A stretch of 64,000 nucleotides of DNA from HGM11788 sp964654945 (GTDB taxonomy: Bacteria; Bacillota; Clostridia; Lachnospirales; CAG-274), in assembly GCA_964654945.1 (NCBI GenBank), contig CAZZLN010000001.1, positions 1-64,000 of the forward strand, written 5' to 3'. Below, piece by piece: positions 42,958-51,449 of this stretch (position 1 is the stretch's first letter; each line of letters starts with the position of its first letter). The position numbers were made by a program, and so were the translations under genes. The notes under the pieces are model-generated. The model ran no database searches. It saw only the letters and a program-made list of their open reading frames with translations, and had not been told where the DNA came from.

Positions 42958-43306
42958 TGCAAACACCTCCTTTAAAATAAGCTAATGCTTCATCAATATT
43001 TTCAAATCTTTTAATCAGCTTGTACAATCCTGACAATTTCAAAATTTTATCTGCATATTCACTTACTCCCGTAATAACTATTTCACCATTTATTAACATC
43101 ATTTCCTTATATCTTCCAATAAGCATACCAATACCTGAACTGTCCATAAAATCAACATTTTCCATATTTAATATAACCTTATTTGTTTTATTTTTAGTAA
43201 TTTCATTAGCAATATTGGCTTTTATTGCAGCAGCTGACCCATGGTCAATATCACCCCTTACACTTACTATTAAAACATTATTTTTACAAATACATTTTAT
43301 TTTCAT
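42950..43306 (-). CDS. spoIIAA: Anti-anti-sigma factor SpoIIAA
   Basis: Releases sigma-F from SpoIIAB when dephosphorylated. The 118-residue STAS protein has RGDIDHGSAAAIK and the phosphorylation site in NVDFMDSSGIGMLIGRY. The AAGGAGG ribosome site lies inside the longest frame, so the ATG at 43306 (or 43312) is the start rather than 43324. First gene of the sporulation series, divergent from lexA. Confidence 0.95.
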   Translation of the reverse strand: MKIKCICKNNVLIVSVRGDIDHGSAAAIKANIANEITKNKTNKVILNMENVDFMDSSGIGMLIGRYKEMMLINGEIVITGVSEYADKILKLSGLYKLIKRFENIDEALAYFKGGVCNE

Positions 43307-43396
43307 TTTCATCCTCCTTAGCATTCCATATATAAATTATAAATTTCCATATAGCTTATAACAATAAAAAAATATAAACAAATTCTCTCATATTAC

Positions 43397-43446
43397 TTTA
43401 CAATTTTCGAAAATATGATATTATATTACTATAATCAATTTTCGAA
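43397..43446 (+). promoter_or_regulatory. lexA promoter with two TTTTCGAA boxes, putative LexA operators
   Basis: TTTACA (43397-43402), 16 bases and TATTAT (43419-43424) form a promoter. A perfect palindrome ATTTTCGAAAAT (43403-43414) fills most of the spacer and the 11-base CAATTTTCGAA of its left part (43401-43411) recurs at 43436-43446, after the -10. Such placement is typical of repressor operators. It is not the standard Bacillus LexA box (CGAAC-N4-GTTCG). Confidence 0.55.
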
Positions 43447-43462
43447 GGGAGCAATGGCTTAT

Positions 43463-44080
43463 ATGGAAAAACTTACAGCTATACAAGAAAAGCTATATGA
43501 TTTTATAAAATCAGAAATTCGAACAAAGGGAGTTGCACCTGCAATAAGAGAAATGTGTGAGTATGTTAATTTATCATCTACCTCATCAGTTTATCATCAT
43601 CTCGTTGCTTTAGAAAAAAAAGGATATATTAAAAGACATAAAAGCAAAAACAGATGTATAGAAATTCAGGAAGAAAATTTTTATAATTCAAATATGCTGC
43701 CTGAATGCGGAAGTATTCCAATAATCGGTGCTGTATCAGCAGGACAGCCTATTCTTGCAGTAGAAAATATAGAGGGTTATTTTCCTGTTCCTTTAGAATA
43801 TTTATCAAATGAAACATCATTTATGCTTAGAATAAAGGGTGACAGTATGATTAATGCAGGTATTTACAATAAGGATATGGTTATAGTTCGTCAACAGCCT
43901 ACTGCTGATAATGGGGATATTATTATTGCTCTTATAGATGATTCTGTTACCTGTAAAAGATATTATTTAGAAAAAGAGTATGTCAGATTACAGCCTGAAA
44001 ACGATGCTTACTCACCTATTTATGTTAAAGAACTCAGAATTATAGGAAAGGTTATCGGCTTATTCAGAAGCTATAAATAA
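43463..44080 (+). CDS. lexA: LexA repressor
   Basis: Represses SOS genes and self-cleaves when RecA is active. The 205-residue protein has the N-terminal winged helix (IQEKLYDFIKSEI, GVAPAIREMCEYVNLSS, SSVYHHLVALEKKGYI) and a C-terminal S24 protease domain with the Ala-Gly cleavage bond at A93-G94, catalytic S128 (GDSMINAG) and K165 (CKRYY). Start at 43463 gives the usual N-terminus; an in-frame ATG at 43454 lies only two bases from the AAGGGAG site. Confidence 0.95.
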   Translation: MEKLTAIQEKLYDFIKSEIRTKGVAPAIREMCEYVNLSSTSSVYHHLVALEKKGYIKRHKSKNRCIEIQEENFYNSNMLPECGSIPIIGAVSAGQPILAVENIEGYFPVPLEYLSNETSFMLRIKGDSMINAGIYNKDMVIVRQQPTADNGDIIIALIDDSVTCKRYYLEKEYVRLQPENDAYSPIYVKELRIIGKVIGLFRSYK

Positions 44081-44081
44081 T

Positions 44082-44726
44082 ATGGATGATTTTTTAAGTT
44101 ATCTTATAAAAAAATCAGATTTAAAAAACAATGATTTTTTTAATTACAGACAACCAAATAAAAATATTAAAAAAGAAAAAATTAAATTTAATATTATAGG
44201 TGAACCGATTGTTAATGATTACGTTGTATTTGACCTTGAAACAACAGGTATGAGCTATGAAAAAGACAGAATAATAGAAATTGGAGCAATAAAGGTAACT
44301 GATAATAAAATTACAGGCACATTTAATATGCTCATTAATCCGGAATGTTATATATCACCTTATATCAGCAATATAGTACATATTACAAATGATATGGTTA
44401 CAGATAAGGCTGTTATTTCAGAGGCTATGCCATATTTTATTGATTTTGTAAAAGAGCTGCCTCTTATAGCTCATAATGCGCCTTTTGACATAAGCTTTAT
44501 GAAATACAATGCCGAAAGCTTAGGCTTTAGCTTAAATAATTCAGTGATTGATACCCTTAGATTAAGCAGAAAGTATAATAAAGAATGTAAAAAACATAAC
44601 CTTGCCTATCTCACTGAATATTTTAATATTAATCTTAAAAATGCCCATAGAGCTTATTTTGATGCCCTTGCAACCTATGAGCTTTATAAAATAATACAAA
44701 ATAAATATAATAAAATGCAAAAATAA
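44082..44726 (+). CDS. DnaQ-family 3'-5' exonuclease (DNA polymerase III epsilon-like)
   Basis: A 214-residue DEDDh exonuclease: ExoI FDLETTGMSYEKDRIIEIGAI, ExoII HNAPFDISFM, ExoIII with the catalytic His and Asp in NAHRAYFDALATYELY. About 45 residues precede the domain. Polymerases of Firmicutes (PolC) carry their own proofreading domain, so this stand-alone enzyme probably serves in repair. It begins one base after lexA and may be part of the SOS regulon through the lexA promoter. Confidence 0.9.
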   Translation: MDDFLSYLIKKSDLKNNDFFNYRQPNKNIKKEKIKFNIIGEPIVNDYVVFDLETTGMSYEKDRIIEIGAIKVTDNKITGTFNMLINPECYISPYISNIVHITNDMVTDKAVISEAMPYFIDFVKELPLIAHNAPFDISFMKYNAESLGFSLNNSVIDTLRLSRKYNKECKKHNLAYLTEYFNINLKNAHRAYFDALATYELYKIIQNKYNKMQK

Positions 44727-44760
44727 TGCCGCAATATTTCACATATTACGGCATTATTTT
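44724..44760. terminator. Bidirectional terminator between the exonuclease and aminotransferase genes
   Basis: TAATGCCG-C-AATAT pairs with ATATT-A-CGGCATTA around TTCAC, followed on the plus strand by six T residues. The genes converge with only 34 bases between them. Confidence 0.8.
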
Positions 44761-45960
44761 TTAATAATTCTCTTTTACAAACTTCTCTATTCTATTGCAG
44801 CCCTCAATAATATCTCTCATAGAGGTTGCATAAGAAATCCTTATATGGTTATCATAACCAAAGGCATCAGACGGTACAACAACTACATTGTAAAAATCAA
44901 GAAGCACTTTAGCAACATCGGCACTTGTTTTAAGCTTAATTCCCCTAACTTCATTGCCAAAAAGCTTTGAAACATCAACAAAAAGATAAAATGCACCTTT
45001 TGGAAGAAGTGAGCTTAAAAGAGGAATATCAGAAATTCTCTGAGATATAAAATCACGTCTGTGCTGAAATTCTTTAAGCATTAAATCCACACATTCCTGA
45101 TCGCCTGTTATAGCTTCCAGAGCTGCCATCTGGGCAATTGAATTTACATTAGAAGTGGTATTTGACTGAATATTAGCCATTGCATTAATTATTTCAGTAT
45201 CAGCAGCAGCAAACCCCACTCTCCAGCCTGTCATAGAAAAGCTTTTTGAAAAACCGCCTATAACAATTGTTCTTTTAAATATTTCTTCACCAAGTGAAGC
45301 TATTGAAATATGCTGTAATTTTCTGCTGTAAATCATTCTGTTATATATTTCATCTGACACAACAAATATATCCTTTTTATTTGCAAAATCAGCTATATCC
45401 CTAAGCTCATCTTCGGAATAAACCATTCCGGTAGGATTATTCGGACTATTGATAATAATAGCTTTTGTTTTATCTGTATAAGCCCTTTCAAGCTCATCAG
45501 CAGTTACCTTAAAGAAATTTTCTCTTTTTGTCTTTACAACAACAGGTTTTCCTCCTGCAATATATATCATATCTATGTAGCTGTTCCAATAAGGAGCAGG
45601 CACAATAACCTCATCACCAAAATCCAAAATAGCAGTAAACGCATTAAAAAGTGCCTGTTTGCTGCCATTTGATATAATAATATTTTTGGCAGAATAATTA
45701 AGCCCCAGTTTGTCATTTATAAAATTATCAGCTATGGCCTTTCTCAATTCATAAATACCCTCATATGCGGTGTATTTTGTAAAATGATTTTCGATAGCCT
45801 TAATAGCTGCATTACTTATATTATCAGGTGTATTAAAATCAGGCTCTCCTGCACTGAAATTAATTATATCTATGCCTTGTTCTCTCTTTTTATCTGCCAG
45901 AGCAGAAAGACTAAGAGTTGAAGATGGTCTTACCAAACCTGCAAGTTTTGAAATATTCAT
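44761..45960 (-). CDS. Class I PLP-dependent aminotransferase (aspartate aminotransferase type)
   Basis: Transfers amino groups between amino and 2-oxo acids, most likely aspartate and 2-oxoglutarate. The 399-residue protein has FSAGEPDFNTP, NSPNNPTGMVYS, the cofactor Tyr/Asp segment SDEIYNRMIY and the PLP Lys in GGFSKSFSMTGWRVGF. ATG 45960 is chosen because AAGGGGTG overlaps the upstream in-frame codons. Substrate specificity cannot be read from sequence alone. Confidence 0.88.
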   Translation of the reverse strand: MNISKLAGLVRPSSTLSLSALADKKREQGIDIINFSAGEPDFNTPDNISNAAIKAIENHFTKYTAYEGIYELRKAIADNFINDKLGLNYSAKNIIISNGSKQALFNAFTAILDFGDEVIVPAPYWNSYIDMIYIAGGKPVVVKTKRENFFKVTADELERAYTDKTKAIIINSPNNPTGMVYSEDELRDIADFANKKDIFVVSDEIYNRMIYSRKLQHISIASLGEEIFKRTIVIGGFSKSFSMTGWRVGFAAADTEIINAMANIQSNTTSNVNSIAQMAALEAITGDQECVDLMLKEFQHRRDFISQRISDIPLLSSLLPKGAFYLFVDVSKLFGNEVRGIKLKTSADVAKVLLDFYNVVVVPSDAFGYDNHIRISYATSMRDIIEGCNRIEKFVKENY

Positions 45961-46008
45961 ATACAACACCCCTTTCCTTAGTACTTACATTTTACAATAA
46001 ATAATAAA

Positions 46009-46920
46009 TTATTGCAAGATTTTATTTTTTATAATAAATTCGTTCATATTATCATAAAATATCTTATCAGCAATATTATTAGAAAATTTATCAGAAACTA
46101 TTTCGTATAAATATTGTAAATCACTGACGTTTTTTATATCCTCAGGACAAACTTCTATACCGTCAAAATCACATCCGAGAGCAATATTACCACCATTTGT
46201 GATATTTAAAAAATAATCAATATGTTTTAAAATATTATCGGTTCTGCCCTTCCCTTTATCAATAAATACAGGATACAAATTTATTCCTATTATACCATCA
46301 GCCTCCACAATTGCTTTAATCTGCCGGTTATTGAGATTTCTTGGGTGTCTGCATAGGGCATAAGCATTGGAATGAGTCGCTATAAAAGGTTTTTCAGTAA
46401 TATTGTACACATCCCAAAAGCCTTTTTCGTTAAGGTGGGATACATCAATGAGCATATTTAGCTTATTCATTTCTCTGACAACACTTTTTCCAAATTCAGT
46501 CAGTCCGTCACCGCATTCAGATAAAGCTCCGCTGCCAATTTCATTTTTATAATTCCAAGTCAGTGTCATAAGCTTTATTCCCTTTTCATAGAGAATATTA
46601 AGCTTTTCAAGGCTTCCTTCAACAGCTTCACCGCCCTCAACAGACAATATAAATCTAAGCCTGTTAATATCATTATAATCAGATGTAATATACTCACTAT
46701 ACTTTATTTTTTGTTCATTAAAAAAATCTATAACCTTTAAAGTATTATCAAAGGCTCTTGATAAATACTGTTTTTCAAGCCAAATAGCAAAAATCTGCAC
46801 AGGGCTTTTAAATTTATTAAGCCTTTTAATGTCAATATGCAATTTATTATCATACAAATTCTGGTGATATTCCATAGCTTTTGTCAGAGTATCACAATGA
46901 CAGTCAAACAATTTGTTCAT
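46009..46920 (-). CDS. Membrane dipeptidase family (M19) peptidase
   Basis: A zinc dipeptidase-fold enzyme that usually cleaves Xaa-Xaa dipeptides, including some with D-residues. The 303-residue protein shows the M19 ligands: DCHCDTLTKAM, SVEGGEAVEGS (bridging Glu), DVSHLNEKGFWDV, THSNAYALCRHPRNL and LGCDFDGIE. It has no signal peptide and is likely cytoplasmic, as for most clostridial members. Upstream of the aminotransferase on the same strand. Confidence 0.92.
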   Translation of the reverse strand: MNKLFDCHCDTLTKAMEYHQNLYDNKLHIDIKRLNKFKSPVQIFAIWLEKQYLSRAFDNTLKVIDFFNEQKIKYSEYITSDYNDINRLRFILSVEGGEAVEGSLEKLNILYEKGIKLMTLTWNYKNEIGSGALSECGDGLTEFGKSVVREMNKLNMLIDVSHLNEKGFWDVYNITEKPFIATHSNAYALCRHPRNLNNRQIKAIVEADGIIGINLYPVFIDKGKGRTDNILKHIDYFLNITNGGNIALGCDFDGIEVCPEDIKNVSDLQYLYEIVSDKFSNNIADKIFYDNMNEFIIKNKILQ

Positions 46921-46981
46921 ACTACTAATCTCCTGAATAATAATTTTAATATAGGTTATATTAATATCGGAGGTGATATAT

Positions 46982-47140
46982 ATGGCATTAAATCATTCTA
47001 TTAAGTGCAGAGTAAACTCATGTAAGTATCATGATAAGGCTGCTGAATACTGTACTTTATCAGATATTGTTATAGGTCAGGATTGTAACTGTGCAAAGGA
47101 TTGCTGTGAAACAGAATGTTTATCCTTTGAATATATGTAA
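46982..47140 (+). CDS. DUF1540 cysteine-rich small protein
   Basis: A 52-residue frame behind CGGAGGTGA. It has eight Cys (C9, C14, C24, C35, C37, C41, C42, C46), with SIKCRVNSCKYHDKAAEYCTL and the closing QDCNCAKDCCETECLSF, which is the DUF1540 pattern, probably a small metal-binding unit. Function unknown; members are common in spore-forming Clostridia. It lies alone on the plus strand between two minus-strand genes. Confidence 0.85.
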   Translation: MALNHSIKCRVNSCKYHDKAAEYCTLSDIVIGQDCNCAKDCCETECLSFEYM

Positions 47141-47143
47141 TAT

Positions 47144-47171
47144 TCAAAAGTGGGATTTTCCCCACTTTTGA
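47144..47171. terminator. Hairpin between the DUF1540 gene and tex
   Basis: TCAAAAGTGGG and CCCACTTTTGA form an 11-pair stem with a six-base loop. T-runs are weak on both sides, but the convergent position fits a shared terminator. Confidence 0.6.
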
Positions 47172-47181
47172 TACATATTTA

Positions 47182-49299
47182 TCACAATTTCATTGTTAAT
47201 GAAATTCTGTGTTTTTTAACATCAACACTTAATATTTTAACATCAACTATATCCCCTACACTTACTTCCTCAAGAGGGTGTTTTATATATTTGTCACAAA
47301 TCTGTGATATGTGCACAAGTCCGTCATGATGCACTCCAATATCAACAAACACACCAAAGTCTATTACATTTCTTACAGTACCCTTAAGCACCATACCCTC
47401 TTTTAAATCCTCAATTGATAAAACATCACTTTTAAGAATAGGCTTAGGCATCTCATCTCTTGGGTCACGTCCGGGCTTCTGAAGCTCTTTTATTATATCA
47501 ATAAGAGTTGGCACACCAACTTCAAGCTCATTAGCCATTTTTTCTATATCTTTAATATCAGTATTTTTAACTTCACCGATTTTTGAATTGGTTTTTTCCA
47601 GATACCTTTTGGCTATGTCATAGCTTTCAGGGTGAACTCCTGTGTTATCAAGAGGTACTTTACCATCTGTAATTCTAAGAAAGCCTGCACACTGTTCAAA
47701 TGCCTTAGGTCCTAATTTAGATACCTTTAAAAGCTCTTTTCTGGTTTTAAACTTACCGTTTTCTTCTCTGTAAGCTACAATATTTTTAGCAATAGTTGAA
47801 TTTATTCCTGCAACATAGGATAAAAGTGCGGCAGATGCAGTGTTCAAATCAGCACCCACACTATTTACACAGCTTTCAACTACACCGCCAAGTGCTTCAC
47901 TTAATTTTTTTTGATTCATATCATGCTGATACTGACCTACTCCGATACTTTTAGGATCTATTTTTACAAGCTCGGCAAGGGGATCCTGCAATCTTCTGGC
48001 AAGGCTGATTGCACCTCTTATTGATACATCATAATCAGGAAATTCTTCAGCACCAAGCTTTGATGCTGAATAAACAGAAGCACCTGCTTCGTTTACAATA
48101 ATATATTGAACATTTAATTTATTATTCTTAATAACTTCGGCAGTAAACAGTTCTGTTTCTCTTGATGCTGTACCATTTCCTATTGCTATAATATCCACAT
48201 TATGCTTTTTCACCTTTTCACATACAAACCTTTCAGCATCTTTAACCTTGCTCTGTGATAACACAGGATATATTATTCCATAATCCAACACCTTGCCTAT
48301 GCCGTCAACAACAGCAGTCTTGCACCCGTTTTTATAACCGGGGTCAAGAGCAAGTACCACCTTATCTTTAATAGGCGGCTGCAAAATAAGCTGCTTTAAA
48401 TTCTGACCGAATATCTTTATTGCACCATCTTCAGCTTTGTCTGTAAGCTCATTTCTTACTTCTCTTTCAATAGCAGGAGCAATAAGGCGTTTATAGCTGT
48501 CATCAATTACAGCCTTTAATATATCATCGGTATATTTATTTGAATGTATTATTTTTGCTTCCAGCTTTTTATATATTTCTTCAACAGGAGCTTCTATTTT
48601 AACATTTAATATTTTTTCTCTCTCGCCTCTGTTAATTGCAAGAAGTCTATGCTGAGCCATTTTCTTTATTGGTTCAGAATAATCATAATACATTTCATAG
48701 ACACTTTCAGCATCACTGTCAACAGCCTTTACAACTACAAAACCATTGTTTATGGTAGCTTTTCTTATAATAGCTCTATTGTCTGCATCATCAGATATAA
48801 TTTCAGCTATAATATCCATTGCACCTGCTACAGCATCTTCAGCATTATTTACTTCTTTTTCTTTATCAATATATTTTTCAGCTTCAATTTTTATATCTGT
48901 TTTTATACTTTGAAGCATAATTGCTGCAGCTAAAGGCTCAAGTCCTTTTTCTTTTGCAATTGTTGCCCTGGTTCTTCTCTTTGGTCTGTAAGGTCTGTAA
49001 ATATCATCTATTTCTGTAATTGTAACAGCATTATCAAGAGCATATGATATTTCATCAGTAAGCTTATCCTGCTCAGCTATAAGATTTTTTACAGATTCTC
49101 TCTTTTCATCAAGATTTCTTAGATAACGCAATCTTTCAGACAGTTCTCTTATTATCTGGTCATCAAGAGAGCCTGTCATTTCCTTTCTGTATCTGGCAAT
49201 AAAAGGAATAGTATTGCCCTCATCTATTAAATTTACTGTGTTTTCAACCTGAAAAGCCTTTAATTGAAATTCCTTTTCAAGGGTTTTTAATATATCCAT
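47182..49299 (-). CDS. tex: Tex family RNA-binding transcription accessory protein
   Basis: A 705-residue cytoplasmic Tex protein: N-terminal helix-turn-helix bundle (TIPFIARYRKEMTG), a YqgF-like RNase H fold (VVLALDPGYKNGCKTAVVD), helix-hairpin-helix motifs (GINSTIAKNIVAYREENG) and a C-terminal S1 domain (GMVLKGTVRNVIDFGVFVDIGVHHDGLVHISQ, in two parts). It binds nucleic acid and influences transcription. It lies 10 bases downstream of the phosphodiesterase gene in a four-gene minus-strand operon. Confidence 0.95.
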   Translation of the reverse strand: MDILKTLEKEFQLKAFQVENTVNLIDEGNTIPFIARYRKEMTGSLDDQIIRELSERLRYLRNLDEKRESVKNLIAEQDKLTDEISYALDNAVTITEIDDIYRPYRPKRRTRATIAKEKGLEPLAAAIMLQSIKTDIKIEAEKYIDKEKEVNNAEDAVAGAMDIIAEIISDDADNRAIIRKATINNGFVVVKAVDSDAESVYEMYYDYSEPIKKMAQHRLLAINRGEREKILNVKIEAPVEEIYKKLEAKIIHSNKYTDDILKAVIDDSYKRLIAPAIEREVRNELTDKAEDGAIKIFGQNLKQLILQPPIKDKVVLALDPGYKNGCKTAVVDGIGKVLDYGIIYPVLSQSKVKDAERFVCEKVKKHNVDIIAIGNGTASRETELFTAEVIKNNKLNVQYIIVNEAGASVYSASKLGAEEFPDYDVSIRGAISLARRLQDPLAELVKIDPKSIGVGQYQHDMNQKKLSEALGGVVESCVNSVGADLNTASAALLSYVAGINSTIAKNIVAYREENGKFKTRKELLKVSKLGPKAFEQCAGFLRITDGKVPLDNTGVHPESYDIAKRYLEKTNSKIGEVKNTDIKDIEKMANELEVGVPTLIDIIKELQKPGRDPRDEMPKPILKSDVLSIEDLKEGMVLKGTVRNVIDFGVFVDIGVHHDGLVHISQICDKYIKHPLEEVSVGDIVDVKILSVDVKKHRISLTMKL

Positions 49300-49309
49300 A
49301 TCACACCTC

Positions 49310-49792
49310 TTATTTATATTCTACAATACTTCCACGAACAGATTCACCCTCTATGGTAATAATGCCATAGCTTGAATTTGAACCGCCTCTTGGAGATGAT
49401 AAGCTTCCCGGATTTAATATAACAATACCATTATAATTTTCAACAATGGGAATGTGGGTATGTCCGAAAAGGCAAACATCTGCACCTAATTCCATTGCTC
49501 TGTAGCAAAGTCTGTCTATATTATAATTTACTCCATAATTATGACCATGAGCAACAAATATTTTTTTGCCGCCGATTACAAACATCATCTCATCAGGCAC
49601 ACCTGAATTATAATCACAATTACCTTTTACATTATAAAATAAAATATCTTTATATCTTGATTTTAAAATATCCACATCATCGGTTATGTCCCCACAGTGT
49701 ATTACTCCATCAATAGAATTTTTTATAGCATTTAAAACTCTGCAGACCTTGTTTAATACTCCATGGGTATCGCTGATTACAAGTAATTTCAT
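49310..49792 (-). CDS. YfcE/MJ0936-family metallophosphodiesterase
   Basis: A 160-residue calcineurin-like phosphoesterase with all metal motifs: SDTHG near the start, HCGDITDD, VKGNCD, VAHGHNYG and GHTHIP followed by LNPGSLSSPRGG. It likely hydrolyses phosphodiesters in the cytoplasm; the physiological substrate is unknown. It directly follows the rdgB gene (no gap). Confidence 0.92.
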   Translation of the reverse strand: MKLLVISDTHGVLNKVCRVLNAIKNSIDGVIHCGDITDDVDILKSRYKDILFYNVKGNCDYNSGVPDEMMFVIGGKKIFVAHGHNYGVNYNIDRLCYRAMELGADVCLFGHTHIPIVENYNGIVILNPGSLSSPRGGSNSSYGIITIEGESVRGSIVEYK

Positions 49793-50377
49793 TTATTTTT
49801 CCTCTAATATTTTTCTAACATTATCAAGTGCCTTGCCTCTATGACTGATTTTATTCTTTTCTTCCATAGATAGCTCAGCAGTGGTTTTATTAAGCTCCGG
49901 CACAAAAAAGATAGGGTCATAGCCAAAACCGTTTTCACCTGTTATGCTATGTCCGATAATTCCTTCAATAGTGGCTCTTGTTACCTTAGTTTCACCATTT
50001 GGAAATGCTACAGCCATTGCACATACAAATCGTGCAGTTCTTTTCTCATTTGGCACATCTCTTAGCATTTCAAGTATTTTTTTATTTTTAAAATCATAGG
50101 ATGTATCGTGGCCTAAAAATCTTGCCGAATATATTCCCGGAGCCTTATCAAGATAATCAATTTCAAGTCCTGAATCATCGGCAATTACAATTTCATTACA
50201 TAATTTCATAATTGCTTCAGCTTTTATAACTGCATTTTCTTCAAAGGTTTCTCCGTTTTCTTCAACGTCAATATCTATTCCTGCTTCCTCCATACTGACT
50301 ACATCGTAATCAGGAAGTTTAGCAATAATTTCTTTCATTTTTCCTTTATTTTTTGTGGCAAAGACTATTTTTTTCAT
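49793..50377 (-). CDS. rdgB: XTP/dITP diphosphatase (RdgB/HAM1)
   Basis: Removes non-canonical purine nucleotides from the pool. The 194-residue protein has ATKNKGKMKEI at its start, ADDSGLEIDYLDKAPGIYSARF, GFGYDPIFF and ISHRGKAL. It overlaps rph by four bases, the common Firmicute pairing. Confidence 0.96.
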   Translation of the reverse strand: MKKIVFATKNKGKMKEIIAKLPDYDVVSMEEAGIDIDVEENGETFEENAVIKAEAIMKLCNEIVIADDSGLEIDYLDKAPGIYSARFLGHDTSYDFKNKKILEMLRDVPNEKRTARFVCAMAVAFPNGETKVTRATIEGIIGHSITGENGFGYDPIFFVPELNKTTAELSMEEKNKISHRGKALDNVRKILEEK

Positions 50378-51090
50378 AACCCAAGTACCTCTTTTTGAAT
50401 TTTAAAAAGTTCTCTGTTACCCTTTTCGGCAAGAGCTAGAAGTTCATTAAGCTGTTCTCTTGAGAATGTACAGCCTTCACCTGTTCCCTGAATTTCAACA
50501 AAATTACCTTCATCTGTCATAATAACATTCATATCAACACCTGCGTGAGAATCCTCCTGATAGCACAAATCAAGACAAGGCACTTTGTCAATTATTCCAA
50601 CGCTGACAGCTGATACAAAATTAGTAACAGGATTTGTTTTAATAATTTTCTTTTCAACAAGCTTCTGACAAGCTATATACATTGCGACAAAACCGCCCGT
50701 AACAGATGCAGTTCTTGTACCTCCGTCAGCCTGTATAACATCACAGTCAACAGTTATACTTCTTTCTCCAAGAAGCTTAAAATCAATACCTGCTCTTAAA
50801 CTTCTTCCGATAAGCCTTTGAATTTCAACAGACCTGGCATTTTGTTTGCCTTTGGAAATATCTCTTTTATTTCTTGTATTTGTTGCTCTTGGCAGCATTG
50901 AATATTCAGCAGTAACCCAGCCTTCTCCGCTTTCGAGCTTAAATGGCGGCACATTTTCTTCTACTGTAGCATTACAGATAACCTTTGTATTTCCCATACA
51001 TATAAGCACAGAGCCTTCAGGATGTATAATATAATCCTTAATAATTTTAACTTTTCTTAATTCATCATTTTTTCTGTTATCAATTCTCAT
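50374..51090 (-). CDS. rph: Ribonuclease PH
   Basis: A phosphorolytic exoribonuclease that trims tRNA 3' ends. The 238-residue protein begins MRIDNRKNDELRKVKI and has the phosphate-site sequence RNKRDISKGKQNARSVEIQRLIGRSLR and DCDVIQADGGTRTASVTGG. ATG 51090 is chosen because a GGAGG site is well spaced, and 17 further in-frame residues upstream do not belong to the family. First gene of the rph-rdgB-yfcE-tex operon. Confidence 0.97.
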   Translation of the reverse strand: MRIDNRKNDELRKVKIIKDYIIHPEGSVLICMGNTKVICNATVEENVPPFKLESGEGWVTAEYSMLPRATNTRNKRDISKGKQNARSVEIQRLIGRSLRAGIDFKLLGERSITVDCDVIQADGGTRTASVTGGFVAMYIACQKLVEKKIIKTNPVTNFVSAVSVGIIDKVPCLDLCYQEDSHAGVDMNVIMTDEGNFVEIQGTGEGCTFSREQLNELLALAEKGNRELFKIQKEVLGL

Positions 51091-51117
51091 AATAAAACCT
51101 CCAGATTTGTTAATATA

Positions 51118-51146
51118 ATTATACCACATTTCTCCAAACAATACAA
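51118..51146 (-). promoter_or_regulatory. Predicted promoter of the rph operon
   Basis: On the minus strand TTGTAT, 17 bases, TATAAT. The start would lie about 20 bases before the rph ATG. Confidence 0.6.
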
Positions 51147-51360
51147 CCTTATACTAATATCAGGACAAATATATCAGGTTGCAAAAGTGTTAAGATTTTA
51201 AACATTTTAGTCATAGATTTAAAATTTTATAATAAATCAATATATATTTATCATATCACAACATCAATATAGCGTAGCATACTGAATAAATTAATACATT
51301 TGAAATACTTTTAACAAAATTTTAACTCGTGCATTTATCCGGAATTATTAAATTTAAGTA

Positions 51361-51389
51361 TTGATTTATTTCAAATGATAATGTATAAT
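51361..51389 (+). promoter_or_regulatory. Predicted promoter of the LuxR-type gene
   Basis: TTGATT (51361-51366), 17 bases, TATAAT (51384-51389). Transcription would begin near 51396, just upstream of a strong hairpin with a T-run. The rest of 51147-51360 is AT-rich and shows nothing I can name. Confidence 0.6.
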
Positions 51390-51401
51390 AATTATATGCA
51401 A

Positions 51402-51432
51402 AGAGGCAATTTATAAATTGTCTCTTTTTTTT
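51402..51432 (+). terminator. Terminator-like hairpin in the leader of the LuxR-type gene
   Basis: AGAGGCAATTT and AAATTGTCTCT form an 11-pair stem (one G-T pair) with a two-base AT spacer as loop centre, followed by eight T residues. It stands between the predicted promoter and the ribosome site TTGGAGATG, so it is either an attenuator or a 5' stabilising structure. Confidence 0.7.
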
Positions 51433-51449
51433 GTTTTGGAGATGATTAT

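Noticed and set aside
43313..43351. A sigma-H-like pair (TATGGAAAT and ATGGAAT, 13 bases apart) on the minus strand before spoIIAA
   Set aside because: spoIIA is sigma-H dependent in Bacillus, but this start would fall inside the ribosome site and leave almost no leader; the -35 also lacks the AGGA core.
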